A DNA stretch of 64,000 bases. It comes from SZUA-448 sp964602475. GTDB taxonomy: Bacteria; Bacillota; Clostridia; Lachnospirales; Lachnospiraceae. Positions 8,601-16,580 of this stretch are shown piece after piece; the first letter of the stretch is position 1, and each line of letters starts with the position of its first letter. The DNA is taken from positions 36,946-100,945 of the forward strand of contig CAZRRN010000001.1 in NCBI GenBank assembly GCA_964602475.1, in the 5' to 3' direction. The translations under genes and the position numbers were made by a program. The notes beneath the pieces are model-generated. The model saw nothing but the letters and a program-made list of their open reading frames with translations. It searched no databases and had not been told where the DNA came from.

Positions 8601-8718
8601 TCTGCTGCTGAATCGAGGCTTCGTCTGCCGAGGCCGTGATTACGGGCGCAGCAATCAGAATCAATACCGCGCATAGCGTCAACAGCAGACCTTTGAATTT
8701 AAGTTGTGTCGTTACCAT
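5602..8718 (-). CDS. Large secreted, membrane-anchored surface protein with Thr/Pro stalk
   Basis: This 1038-residue protein starts MVTTQLKFKGLLLTLCAVL with GAAGGAG upstream; a longer in-frame extension lacks support. A signal peptide ends near residue 31 (ITASADE). Residues 30-280 form short beta-rich turns (NGG-T-, INGGTF) like a right-handed beta-helix. Ig-like segments follow, then a Cys/His module near 686-750 (HTHK, HWKECSCGEK, CSICGF). A stalk of 10-residue TPTAAPTKAA repeats lies near 750-825, then a Big_3-type Ig domain near 925-1000. A transmembrane helix and the KKKK anchor end the chain. It probably displays an adhesive or glycan-binding head. It is co-transcribed with the DUF6935 gene. 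Confidence 0.85.
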   Translation of the reverse strand: MVTTQLKFKGLLLTLCAVLILIAAPVITASADEASIQQQIDDGVTDFTVTTYSELQTLFRNCNGNYNVKLGAHLKADLDGNGSTYFSKGAKNVSLDLNGYAINVTKTNSISGNQPLFLLWSYNNLTIKDSVGNGGLYMIALRDSQLIFWLSGFAALTIDSGRLRYAVIDGIKSGNAIYLNSDNSSFTMNGGLLESTLYGRDEHNAMISNAGGSVVINGGTLTSAGTVLWSGNLLFHSDSKANTTINGGTFNSGYDALKVNDGTLKVNGGIFNIVNKYSSAIYYYSEYLPLLKTTDWLGEGINVFINGVKTTLPEQCYTVKAGEADSTVVFTTEASLPTTEVSSVSITDFDIPNHNGKLDTDLTLTSKGVTITDVSAYHGKYEVDSFSFGDTIDLYITVKFNEGYTFASNMVATLEPHGGEDMTCSYYVKLNGGSEIRFIFTGIRVQCDKDQIITTAALTIAAPKAGNTPAVTATAPNLRITDVVWSPADASFKDGTDYTVTVTIRAAEGYLLPQTVRALYEKSATAEELAFIKDEFDRNFPLSATVNGETAAIDASKATLNKTKNDSLYATAVVYTFSAAADPKAQKPSITVQPKGGSYTTETTATLSVTASTADSGKLSYQWYRTSVNDISTISAIYSNTDAGYGVQQSFTPPQEVGTAYYCVMVTNTLGSSSESVYSTLVPVTYLHTHKAEDAWKSDDTNHWKECSCGEKMDVAAHTYGEWTTLLAATETKEGVRQRTCSICGFNQAELIAKVTVTPTAAPTKAATPTVTPTKAATPTVTPTKAATPTAAPTKAATPTAAPTKAATPTAAPTKAATPTVAPTATATPVPTTTATPVTEPTDAAAPTLTTAPDVTATPEPTAVPEATATPEPEATPTTAAAVTEAAATATPAPETTKSTEPTKTPGTVLSEVPTDETITDIEIPVFPTKVEYEEGDTLDLDGMVVRLLTDEGYIDVTSGFKVTEQILTEEGTQAITVSYGEHTATFNVTVKKAESGSNTLLILLIITTALAAGIVITILLINKKKKAAGQETTPPQQ
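6250..6450 (-). repeat. 30-bp tandem repeat encoding the TPTxxPTKAA stalk
   Basis: About seven contiguous 30-bp units on the minus strand each encode ten residues of the form TPT(A/V)(A/T)PTKAA. Units differ by few silent or Ala/Val/Thr changes, so copy number is likely to vary by slippage without breaking the frame. Confidence 0.9.
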
Positions 8719-8764
8719 GTTGTTACTCCTTCGTTCGGTGATTTTAGTTTTATGTTGCTTCTGG

Positions 8765-9256
8765 TTATGCCCACGGATTCGTACTTTCCGGAGCACGGAT
8801 ACCAAGCAGGATACTGGAGTATTCCCATAGATACCACTTGCCGTCCTTGGCCTGGCGGAGCGAAATTGGTCTTGGGTCATCGGCACCGCCGGACTTAATG
8901 AACAGCTTGGCACAGCCGGAAACCTCATAGGAATATGCATTTTCACTGATTACTACGGTATAAGGGGTTGCCGGAGTATAGTCATTGTCCGGAGCCGCAC
9001 CGGTGAAATACGAGCGCGGAACGTAGTCCTTCCCTCTGAAACGGTCAGCAATGAACTGTTTGTCCATTCCGTTCATCGGACGGGGTCCGCGAAGGTATTC
9101 TAACATCTGCAGAGACAGTTCCTTATCCTTCGGGTAGGTACTGAATGCCACAATCGCCATGGCGGCTGTGTCAAAGGGTGTTGTCATCGATGCCTGTGGT
9201 AACGCCTTGAAGCTGTCAAGGTTTTCCGGGATGGAGTTGAAAACTACTGTAGTCAT
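8765..9256 (-). CDS. DUF6935-like protein
   Basis: This 163-residue protein is recognised from the conserved stretch YPKDKELSLQMLEYLRGPRP, then MDKQFIADRFRGKDYVPRSY, an AKLFIKSGGADDPRP box and a final ESTNPWA, which I remember as the DUF6935 family of gut Firmicutes. Function is unknown. There is no signal peptide, so it is probably cytoplasmic. A good AAAGGAG precedes the ATG. It lies 46 bases upstream of the surface-protein gene on the same strand, so the two are probably one operon. A TATAAT at 9339-9334 (minus) may be the -10 box; no clear -35 accompanies it. Confidence 0.75.
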   Translation of the reverse strand: MTTVVFNSIPENLDSFKALPQASMTTPFDTAAMAIVAFSTYPKDKELSLQMLEYLRGPRPMNGMDKQFIADRFRGKDYVPRSYFTGAAPDNDYTPATPYTVVISENAYSYEVSGCAKLFIKSGGADDPRPISLRQAKDGKWYLWEYSSILLGIRAPESTNPWA

Positions 9257-9427
9257 GTTATGATCTCCTTTTAATTATTTTACTTTATATCGTTTGCTTC
9301 TTTACTTTACGTCTGCCGCTTGAATCTCCGTGTATTATACCGGAAGAAAATACCGTGGCCTATTCTGTTTATACTATTATTTTCCTGTATGCGCCCTATC
9401 ATAAATGATAGTTTTTTTTGAAAGTAA

Positions 9428-9456
9428 CAAAAAAAGCACCTGTTTATACGGGTGCT
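9428..9456 (-). terminator. Terminator of the sensor/kinase/regulator operon
   Basis: Minus strand: AGCACC, ten-base loop, GGTGCT (9456-9435) followed by seven T bases. It lies just past the response-regulator stop. Confidence 0.8.
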
Positions 9457-9477
9457 AGAGGTTTGCATAGGGATTAG

Positions 9478-10101
9478 TTATAGCTTGGGGATAATGAAAT
9501 CCTTATTAATCAGATCGGCCATAAGCGCAACACGGTTTTTATATCCGGTTTTTTCGAACAACTGGTTCACATGATATCGTACTGCGGGAACACTGATATG
9601 TAATTCTTCCGCAATTGAGGCATCGGAGAGACCGTTGGCGATACATTGCATAACCGCAAGCTCGGAAGGCGTGAATTCGGTAGAGGAAGCGCAGCCGATA
9701 TGAACAGCAATAGGCTGATCGGGATAAACTGATTCACCGGCCATTGTTTTGTCCATCACAGCCAGAAGCTCCTTGTCTCCGGCTTCCTTATACCAGAAGC
9801 TGTCAGCTCCTGCTGCACGTGCGCGGTCAATCAGGTCGATTGTTGTCATACTGGTCACAATGATGATCTTGATTCTCGGCAGATGTCTCTTAATGACAGC
9901 CGCAGCTGCGATGCCGTCCTCGTTAAATTCCGTACAAAAATCCATAAGAATGAGGTCAACCGGCTTCTGCATACAGGTGATTTCTGCCATTCCTGCATTT
10001 GTTATGGTCGCTGCCATACGGTAGCGGCTGCTGGAGTTCACATATCCGATAATAGAATCCTGTGACATTTTTTTATCTTCAACAAGCAGTACATTTAGCA
10101 T
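9478..10101 (-). CDS. NarL/LuxR-family response regulator
   Basis: This 207-residue DNA-binding regulator has a receiver domain at residues 1-120, with acidic pocket VEDKK and phospho-acceptor Asp in DLILMDF near 54, and the conserved Lys near WYKEAG. A LuxR-type helix-turn-helix covers about 140-200 (FTPSELAVMQCIANGLSDAS, AVRYHVNQLFEKTGYKNR). It is the last gene of an operon: the kinase stop is only three bases upstream of its ATG, so it is the likely output of the membrane sensor and kinase encoded before it. Targets cannot be inferred; no binding sites were identified. Confidence 0.9.
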   Translation of the reverse strand: MLNVLLVEDKKMSQDSIIGYVNSSSRYRMAATITNAGMAEITCMQKPVDLILMDFCTEFNEDGIAAAAVIKRHLPRIKIIIVTSMTTIDLIDRARAAGADSFWYKEAGDKELLAVMDKTMAGESVYPDQPIAVHIGCASSTEFTPSELAVMQCIANGLSDASIAEELHISVPAVRYHVNQLFEKTGYKNRVALMADLINKDFIIPKL

Positions 10102-10104
10102 ATG

Positions 10105-11100
10105 TTAAGTCTCTCCTTTCTTCGGAAACGACAGGCTCAGCCGGAATACGGGCGAACTCTCTATCAGCATAACGCCATTGGCACCTTCTATCTTTCTGCG
10201 CAGTCCACTCAGTCCGCCGCCTTCCTTTACTGCGTGGGAAGGTGGATCTCCGTTATTTTCAATTACCGCCGTAAAGGATTCGGGAGTTTCTCCGAGTACT
10301 GCTTTCAAGGTGTCACCGCCGGCATGATAAACGATGTTTGTTACACATTCACGTAATGCTACAGTTAAAAGATAGGCAGTACTGTCATCCTCCGGAATAT
10401 TACCGTCCAGAATGATTTTTACCCCGATCCCTGCGGCGGCATCAAAAAGATTTGCCAGTGCCGTGCCTGGCACGGGAAGGCTGTCGTTAGCAAAAGAAGA
10501 CCGCTCAGCAATTCCAAGATTCCTGGATATGCCGGCCCAGAGCTCACCGGCATGACGATAATCGGATAGAGAAGTCTCACTGCAATCAAGCAGCTTTCCG
10601 GCAGCAATTAACGACAGTCCGAGTTCGTCATGTACATGCAGCTTCATATTTAGTGTTTCGCGCTCTCGCATGAGCTGGTCAAGCTCCGAATAAAGTGATT
10701 TGGCACGTGCGTTTGCTTCAGCCAGTGAAGCATTTTCGCGCTCAAGCTCTGCCATTTTTTTATAAAGTTCGGTTACGTTGATTGCCTGAATCTGCGTATA
10801 GATAACGTTGTCCTTGGTAGTTATGCTGCATTCCTTAAATTGCCATGCTGTTCCGTTAGGGAACAGGTAAACGCGGGGCTTGGCATTGAGAAGTGACACC
10901 GTTGTCTGCGGAGCTTCAAGAGCTTCCTGCAGTTCAAAGATTTGCTGCAGATCTTTTCCCATTAGGGTGTGGCACAGGCGGTGCATCTGTCTGTTGCATA
11001 GGATGATAATTCCGGACTGATTAGCAAAGCATACACCGGAAGGAAGGTTGTCGAAGCTTTCTTTAATTGCTGTACGACTTAGCTTTCTCGTACCTTTCAC
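10105..11100 (-). CDS. Cytoplasmic histidine kinase with PAS-like sensor
   Basis: The 331-residue protein lacks membrane helices. Residues 10-115 look like a PAS domain (FDNLPSGVCFANQSGIIILC), followed by a coiled coil (LERENASLAEANARAKS) and a HisKA_3-like region with the candidate phospho-acceptor in HVHDELGLSLIAAGKLL near residue 153. The HATPase domain follows (ALRECVTNIVYHAGG as N box, GGGLSGLRRKIE as G box). Its ATG overlaps the stop of the upstream membrane protein by four bases, and the response regulator follows directly, indicating a translationally coupled three-part signalling system. Confidence 0.8.
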   Translation of the reverse strand: MKGTRKLSRTAIKESFDNLPSGVCFANQSGIIILCNRQMHRLCHTLMGKDLQQIFELQEALEAPQTTVSLLNAKPRVYLFPNGTAWQFKECSITTKDNVIYTQIQAINVTELYKKMAELERENASLAEANARAKSLYSELDQLMRERETLNMKLHVHDELGLSLIAAGKLLDCSETSLSDYRHAGELWAGISRNLGIAERSSFANDSLPVPGTALANLFDAAAGIGVKIILDGNIPEDDSTAYLLTVALRECVTNIVYHAGGDTLKAVLGETPESFTAVIENNGDPPSHAVKEGGGLSGLRRKIEGANGVMLIESSPVFRLSLSFPKKGET

Positions 11101-12788
11101 AGTGCGACGCCTCCTTTCACAAACAGTTTTCCACAGAATACATCGTTTTCCCGTGTAAAGGAAGCAGTCGGAAAGTGCTGTAATACAGGTGTAAAGTCGG
11201 CTTCGGACTGAAGATAAAGGGTTATACCGTAACTGTCACTGTCACCATCAATAAAAGCGGTGAGTGCCGTTAAGCCGTCTAGCGACAGCTCCGTAGAAGC
11301 TTCGAAGAAATCATATAAAGTTCCTGCCGTTTCGGAAGTCATTTCACCGCCATATCTTTGCTTAACTGCACAGATTACTCCGTATCTACGAAGATTTAAC
11401 GCAGATTCCTTCAGGCAAAGAAGAAGCTCACCGGAAGAAATACTGGTCTCTTTAGCGGGTTGGTAGATCAGATTGCTTCGCCGTTTCAGGTAAGCGCCGA
11501 TGACGATTATTTTACCGAGAGTCTTTTTTGCCTCGTTACAGTCAGCTGCACACTGAAGCGTTGATGAAAGACTTGATAATAGCTTAAGTGACGCTGAGGT
11601 TTTCCTTCGTACTTCAAGATACAGTCGTTTTTGTTCTTCTAACTGCCGTCTGTGCTGCTTTTGTTTGTTTTCCTCTTCCAGCAGCGTTCCGTAGCTTTGC
11701 AATTCCTCGCGGGTACTGCCAAGCTCATCGAGTACGGATAATAACACAGATATATCATCCTGCCAAAAAACATGACCCTTGTGGATAGGCGCATGCGACA
11801 ACCGAATCGTGGCGTTTTGCATAACCGGATTATATTCGGCTTCTTTTAGTATATTTTTTTCAACGGGAATTGAATTTGCTGCAGAATAGCATATGTTATA
11901 ATTTGTGTCAGTAATCTGTGCTGAGATAGTGGAAGCATTGAGTAATTCATTGTAATGAGAGTTTGACGTAATGAATCCGCATTGGATACAGCTTTCCAGT
12001 ATAGCGGCAATGAGAATGCAAAGAGACACGGTGATATCGCCCATTGCCACATAGATAAATTTCAGCTGCATGATATAGCCGGTGATATAAGCAATGAGAA
12101 GTCCGAATGGAACAAAGGGTAACCAGATAATTCTTTTTTTGTGTGAAATTCTGCATTTTGCCAGAACAATCGCCAGTGCAGTAACAGTGCATATACCTAT
12201 CCAAATTATCACAATAAGATATGCGGGTGCATAAGCGTAATCCGAATCTGTCCACGGAAGAGCCGGAGGAAAGCGAAATACAAACTGATGACAATCATTG
12301 GTCAGAACCAGTAAAACCAAGGTAACTGTCGGCACAAAAAGAAGGTTCAGTAACTTCGGGGTACGGTAATTCTCGGGCTTTCCTAATGATATGGCAGCAA
12401 AAAGGCTTAATACCGGTATGAATAGCATCGGAACGTAATAGGAGTACCAGCACATACGGTCGGCGAAAGGATCAGTGAATACACGGAACTTTAATGTGCG
12501 GACAACAATCCAAAAGACCATACTGACCGAGATTAGAACCAAATACCAGCGTACCTGTGTCTGTATGATACGCTGATAAAGCATGACTCCCCAGGCAGTA
12601 AATAATACGACATAAATCAGCGGACGCATAAAGCCTACCATAACATTCAATTGCTTATTTCCGGGAAATGTAATACGACGCAAAAGAGCAGCAAATAAAA
12701 TAAGCAGAATAACTGCTGCAAGTGTATATATGTCTTTCCGGCTTACTCTGTACATGGTACGTACCTTCCTCTGATGTACATTCATCAT
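11097..12788 (-). CDS. 7TM-type membrane sensor with degenerate kinase-like tail
   Basis: This 563-residue protein starts with about eight hydrophobic segments (residues 20-275), matching the N-terminal 7TM sensor module found before histidine kinases. A soluble region follows, with a coiled coil near residue 365-395 (EEENKQKQHRRQLEEQKR). I see no phospho-acceptor His motif and no convincing N or G boxes in the C-terminal part. It may therefore sense a ligand and pass the signal to the separate kinase encoded next. Two starts are possible, ATG 12788 or MYRVSRKD some 33 bases later; both have purine-rich upstream stretches. Confidence 0.7.
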   Translation of the reverse strand: MMNVHQRKVRTMYRVSRKDIYTLAAVILLILFAALLRRITFPGNKQLNVMVGFMRPLIYVVLFTAWGVMLYQRIIQTQVRWYLVLISVSMVFWIVVRTLKFRVFTDPFADRMCWYSYYVPMLFIPVLSLFAAISLGKPENYRTPKLLNLLFVPTVTLVLLVLTNDCHQFVFRFPPALPWTDSDYAYAPAYLIVIIWIGICTVTALAIVLAKCRISHKKRIIWLPFVPFGLLIAYITGYIMQLKFIYVAMGDITVSLCILIAAILESCIQCGFITSNSHYNELLNASTISAQITDTNYNICYSAANSIPVEKNILKEAEYNPVMQNATIRLSHAPIHKGHVFWQDDISVLLSVLDELGSTREELQSYGTLLEEENKQKQHRRQLEEQKRLYLEVRRKTSASLKLLSSLSSTLQCAADCNEAKKTLGKIIVIGAYLKRRSNLIYQPAKETSISSGELLLCLKESALNLRRYGVICAVKQRYGGEMTSETAGTLYDFFEASTELSLDGLTALTAFIDGDSDSYGITLYLQSEADFTPVLQHFPTASFTRENDVFCGKLFVKGGVAL

Positions 12789-13117
12789 GGTGTTTCCTGA
12801 TAAACTGTTTTTGTTTGCTTCTCTTTAAGTTATGTGTCAGCTGTTATTATTATGGTCTGTTAAAAGTCAGATGTAAAGCATTTTTATCCATCATTCCGAA
12901 GAAAAAAGCAAGCGATCAGAAAAACTGACGTATTTGTGGTGACACCTGCTACCATTCGCACCTGCCGTCAAGGACGTCCTATAGCATTAAGTTTCGTTTC
13001 AGAATAAAGACTGAGTATTGCAAATGTTACTTACAGCAACTTGTTTCCGGTTTCGGTTTATAGTATAATATTTTTGAAATAAATTGCTGTACAGAATTCT
13101 ACGATAAGGTGGACACC
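12789..13117. other. Intergenic region between divergent sensor operon and DUF2971 gene
   Basis: No gene is seen in these 329 bases. TATAAT at 13064-13069 with a weak TTGTTT 16 bases upstream may be the DUF2971 promoter. No promoter for the minus-strand operon stands out. Confidence 0.4.
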
Positions 13118-13981
13118 ATGAATCAACAGAAGGTATTTTATTATTATTGTTCCGTTACTACATTCTTAAATATCGTAAAGAATAACTCAATATTTCTTTC
13201 CGACCCGCTTAAGATGAACGATGACGAAGAAATCAAATGGTTCTTTCATTTGTTAAATGAAGTTGATGAAAACGAAGAGATTTTTAAGGACAACCATACG
13301 GTTAAATATATGAAGGAAAAATGTGCAGATGCGACCAGATTTCTGGATACGAACGGTCAGGAAAATATCTATATCTGCTGCTTTTCCAAAGAAGGAGATC
13401 TGCTTAGCCAGTGGCGTGCTTACGGAGATGACGGACGTGGAATTGCGATTGGATTTGACCTGGACAAGATAACAAAGCGGAACGATGGACTTCTTCTGAA
13501 GGATGTCCGTTACCGTTACCGGCTGACAGAGGAGGATCTTTCTATTATTTACGGGCTGGATTATGCAGAACATGCAGCAACGACAATTAACCGGATGAGA
13601 CCGTCAGAAAAGGAGGACCCCTACAAAATCTTTATTAATCAGCTGCTGTCGGAGATTGCGGTCTTTAAGAACGGATCCTTTAAGGAGGAACAGGAGGTTC
13701 GGCTGATATATTCGGAGGACACTCGGCTGGAAGAAATTCTGGGCGAACAGAATGGGCTCACAAATAAAAAGAATACAACAAAGCTTCCTCATGCATTCCG
13801 TATTCACGGAAATAACGATCTGATTGAATATGTTGAAATGATGTTCAATCCTGAAGAGCTTGTCAAGGTCTGTATCGGACCGAAATGCAGGCTGAATGAA
13901 ACAGATGTCAAGAAAATCGTCAAGCTTTATGTGCATAAGGAAGACATAGACGTCAAAAAATCGTCTTCCAGCTATCGATAA
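13118..13981 (+). CDS. DUF2971 protein
   Basis: This 287-residue cytoplasmic protein is recognised by the DUF2971 hallmarks: YYYCSVTTFLNIVKNNSIFL and SDPLKMNDDEE near the N-terminus, ICCFSKEGDLLSQWRAYGDD, GIAIGFDL, and FKEEQEVRLI toward the C-terminus. The family is found near phage-defence and mobile loci, but its biochemical role is not established. The ATG at 13118 is chosen because AAGGTGG lies five bases upstream; an in-frame GTG nine bases earlier is less likely. It is a single gene ended by the hairpin at 13985. Nothing around it points to a particular pathway. Confidence 0.8.
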   Translation: MNQQKVFYYYCSVTTFLNIVKNNSIFLSDPLKMNDDEEIKWFFHLLNEVDENEEIFKDNHTVKYMKEKCADATRFLDTNGQENIYICCFSKEGDLLSQWRAYGDDGRGIAIGFDLDKITKRNDGLLLKDVRYRYRLTEEDLSIIYGLDYAEHAATTINRMRPSEKEDPYKIFINQLLSEIAVFKNGSFKEEQEVRLIYSEDTRLEEILGEQNGLTNKKNTTKLPHAFRIHGNNDLIEYVEMMFNPEELVKVCIGPKCRLNETDVKKIVKLYVHKEDIDVKKSSSSYR

Positions 13982-13984
13982 GTA

Positions 13985-14060
13985 AAACACCTGTCGCAGA
14001 ATTACATTACCCTGTCAGAAAGAGCAGGGGTGTAATAAAAGGCAGGTGTCTTTTTTTATT
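13985..14060 (+). terminator. Terminator after the DUF2971 gene
   Basis: ACACCTG pairs with CAGGTGT over an inner stem ATTACA..CCCTG with CAGGG..TGTAAT, followed by seven T bases. The compound structure may serve both converging genes. Confidence 0.7.
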
Positions 14061-14124
14061 TCGCAGGAGATGCTTTCTTATAGAAAAATCACTCCGCGAA
14101 GGAGGCACAAGCGTACTCTTTGCT

Positions 14125-16239
14125 TTATCGGAGCACAGCCCCGAGAACCGTGATATCTTCGCGGTCGGACTGTACGTTCCATCCGGTTCCGTTCTCTTGA
14201 ACCACCGAAATCCGGATTGTATTTTCAGAAGCATCATATGATCTTGAGAAACCATCGTCAGAATACAGCTCATAGGAGCAGCGCTGTCTGTCACCGGCAT
14301 ATGCAATGATTTCAAAAGAGGTATAGTCAATCAGTTCTTCTGCCTGCGCAGGCTTTGTCAGCGGAAGAAGGTGTCCGGGCCGAATGAACAGCGGAACCTC
14401 ATCCATTTCAACCTCGATGTAATGATGCCCCTTTGACAGCATTTCCGTTGTAATCGGTGTCCCGTCTGACAGACGGAGCGTATCGGCTGTTACACTCTCC
14501 TCCGAGATGAACTTCAGAAACAGCATATCTTCGGGCAGATAAACATAACGGCCGTTTGCATTTTGTTCATAGACAGGAGTAAGCATCAGTCCGTCACCGA
14601 GTATCAGCTGATCCTCAACCTGTGAAGCGTGGATGTCCTCAGGATAGTCAAATAAAAGCGGGCGGAACAGCAGTCCGTCATTTATGACCGCTTTCATATA
14701 TTCACTGTAGATGTAAGCAATCAGCCGGTAACGAAGCAGAAGAATCCGGCGGTAGGAAGAAAGCGGAGCAAAACGAAAAGCTTCCTGCGGCCGAGTATCA
14801 TGAGCGGAGTGATTACGCATCAGTGGGGTAAAGATACCGAATGCCAGCCAGCGCAGTACCAGATCGGCGGTCGTGTCACTGCCAAAACCGCCGAGGTCGG
14901 CACCGGAATAGAGAAAACCACACATGTTAAGAGATGGCATCATTTTAATATTCAGAAGCAGATGCGACCACCAGGACTGGTTATCTCCGGTCCAGATACC
15001 GCCGTATCGGTGCGCTCCGATGTAGGAAGCACGGGAGAACAGCAGCATACGATGGTTTGGATAAAGCCGTTCAAAGGCTTCCCCCGCGGCGCGGGTCATA
15101 TTGTAACCGAACAGATTGTGAACCTTGTCATGGCGGACCGTGTGCCCGTCGATGTTGTGGTAGAACAGCCGGTAATCCTTTGGATTGTTACTGGAGGAGT
15201 TCACAACTTCAATCAGACGGAAAAATGAATTGACATCCAGAGTCCCGTTAAAAAGCCGCAGGATTTCCTGCTTCGCTTCGGCAAGACTTTCTTCGGAGTA
15301 GAAAATGGCAGGTTCGTTCATGTCATTCCAGAAGCCTTCGATTCCGGAATCAAGAAGACGCCGGTAACAGTTTCCAAACCATTCTCTTGCCTTAGAATTC
15401 AGAAAATCAGGAAAATGAGTCAGTCCCGGCCAGACTCCGGCAACAAAGCAGCTGCCGTCGGCGCGCTTACAAAAATAATCGTTCGCCTTTCCTTCTTCAT
15501 ATATATTATACCCATCTGCAATCTTTATTCCGGCATCGATAATCGGTACAAGCCGGATGTGATCTTCGCGCATTTCCTGAACAAATTTCGGAAAATCAGG
15601 AAAACGTTCTTCACTGACAGTAAAGCTTTCGTAGTCGGTCATGTAGTCGATATCCAGACAGACTGAATCAAGAGGAAGCTCATTCTGGCGGTAGGACTGT
15701 ACAATTTCCCGGATATCTTCCGCATTCCGGTATCCCCACCGGCTCTGAAGGTAACCAAAGGCCCAGCGCGGTGCAGCATAGCTTCTGCCGGTCAGCTTAC
15801 GGAAGGAAAGTACGGTATTAAGAGGAGACAGTCCACGAATGATATAAAGATCGAGATTCGCATCAGGAAGTGTTACTGTCAGCAGATCGGGCTGCGTATA
15901 GCCGATATCAAAGGATATAATCCCCGGATAATCAAAGAAAACTCCAAACGTCTCGGTTCCGATTACCATGAGAAAATTATGGGCACCATACAGAGACTGC
16001 TTGGTTTCGGTGTGATTCGGATCGTCAGAGCAGCAGGAGGTGTAATGCCATCCGCGTTTGTTGATTCCGCGGACTGCTTCACCGAGACCGTATACAAGAT
16101 CCTCTTTCTCCATATAATAAGTAAATACCAGTCGATCCTCGCTGAGCTGAAAGACTGTCTGCTCCTTTTCTTCGGGAGAGAGTGAGACGACAACTGCATC
16201 GGTCTGAATCGGTCGGCCATAGGTATATTTGCAAATCAT
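14125..16239 (-). CDS. Glycoside hydrolase family 31 (alpha-glucosidase/alpha-xylosidase type)
   Basis: This 704-residue enzyme should cleave non-reducing terminal alpha-glycosidic bonds by a retaining mechanism. The nucleophile Asp is in EGFWNDMNEP near residue 305 and the acid/base Asp in WTGDNQSWW near 416. Other GH31 marks are PRWAFGYLQSRWGY at the start of the barrel and RNHSAHDTRPQE. There is no signal peptide, so it acts on imported oligosaccharides. ATG 16239 has GGAG upstream. It appears monocistronic with its own promoter; there is no neighbouring transporter to show the substrate. Confidence 0.9.
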   Translation of the reverse strand: MICKYTYGRPIQTDAVVVSLSPEEKEQTVFQLSEDRLVFTYYMEKEDLVYGLGEAVRGINKRGWHYTSCCSDDPNHTETKQSLYGAHNFLMVIGTETFGVFFDYPGIISFDIGYTQPDLLTVTLPDANLDLYIIRGLSPLNTVLSFRKLTGRSYAAPRWAFGYLQSRWGYRNAEDIREIVQSYRQNELPLDSVCLDIDYMTDYESFTVSEERFPDFPKFVQEMREDHIRLVPIIDAGIKIADGYNIYEEGKANDYFCKRADGSCFVAGVWPGLTHFPDFLNSKAREWFGNCYRRLLDSGIEGFWNDMNEPAIFYSEESLAEAKQEILRLFNGTLDVNSFFRLIEVVNSSSNNPKDYRLFYHNIDGHTVRHDKVHNLFGYNMTRAAGEAFERLYPNHRMLLFSRASYIGAHRYGGIWTGDNQSWWSHLLLNIKMMPSLNMCGFLYSGADLGGFGSDTTADLVLRWLAFGIFTPLMRNHSAHDTRPQEAFRFAPLSSYRRILLLRYRLIAYIYSEYMKAVINDGLLFRPLLFDYPEDIHASQVEDQLILGDGLMLTPVYEQNANGRYVYLPEDMLFLKFISEESVTADTLRLSDGTPITTEMLSKGHHYIEVEMDEVPLFIRPGHLLPLTKPAQAEELIDYTSFEIIAYAGDRQRCSYELYSDDGFSRSYDASENTIRISVVQENGTGWNVQSDREDITVLGAVLR

Positions 16240-16333
16240 GAAAATTCTCCGTTTCTCTTATTATAATAAAAATTCTTTACTGATAAAAGTATACCCGATT
16301 TTGACAGAAGGCATTCTGCTTCATCTGCCTGAT

Positions 16334-16362
16334 ACTATAAAACCATCCATGTGTTCAGGCAA
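16334..16362 (-). promoter_or_regulatory. Promoter of the GH31 gene
   Basis: Minus strand TTGCCT (16362-16357), 17 bases, TATAGT (16339-16334), about 95 bases before the ATG. I see nothing else in the 341-base divergent region 16240-16580. Confidence 0.6.
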
Positions 16363-16580
16363 GCGGCAAAGTAAAATACACAAATTTATGATATCACAGG
16401 GAAGAGCCTTTCGCAAGCATTCAAACGATTGCTGATTTATTGTGATTTATTGAAAAACAATCTGAAAAGGAATCGACCGATGTATAAATCCTGCGGCATG
16501 GGACAGACTATGATATATCGGAAATCGATCAGATTTCAACTGATACAGTGGAGTAAAATGAAGAAAGGCGGGGAAATACA

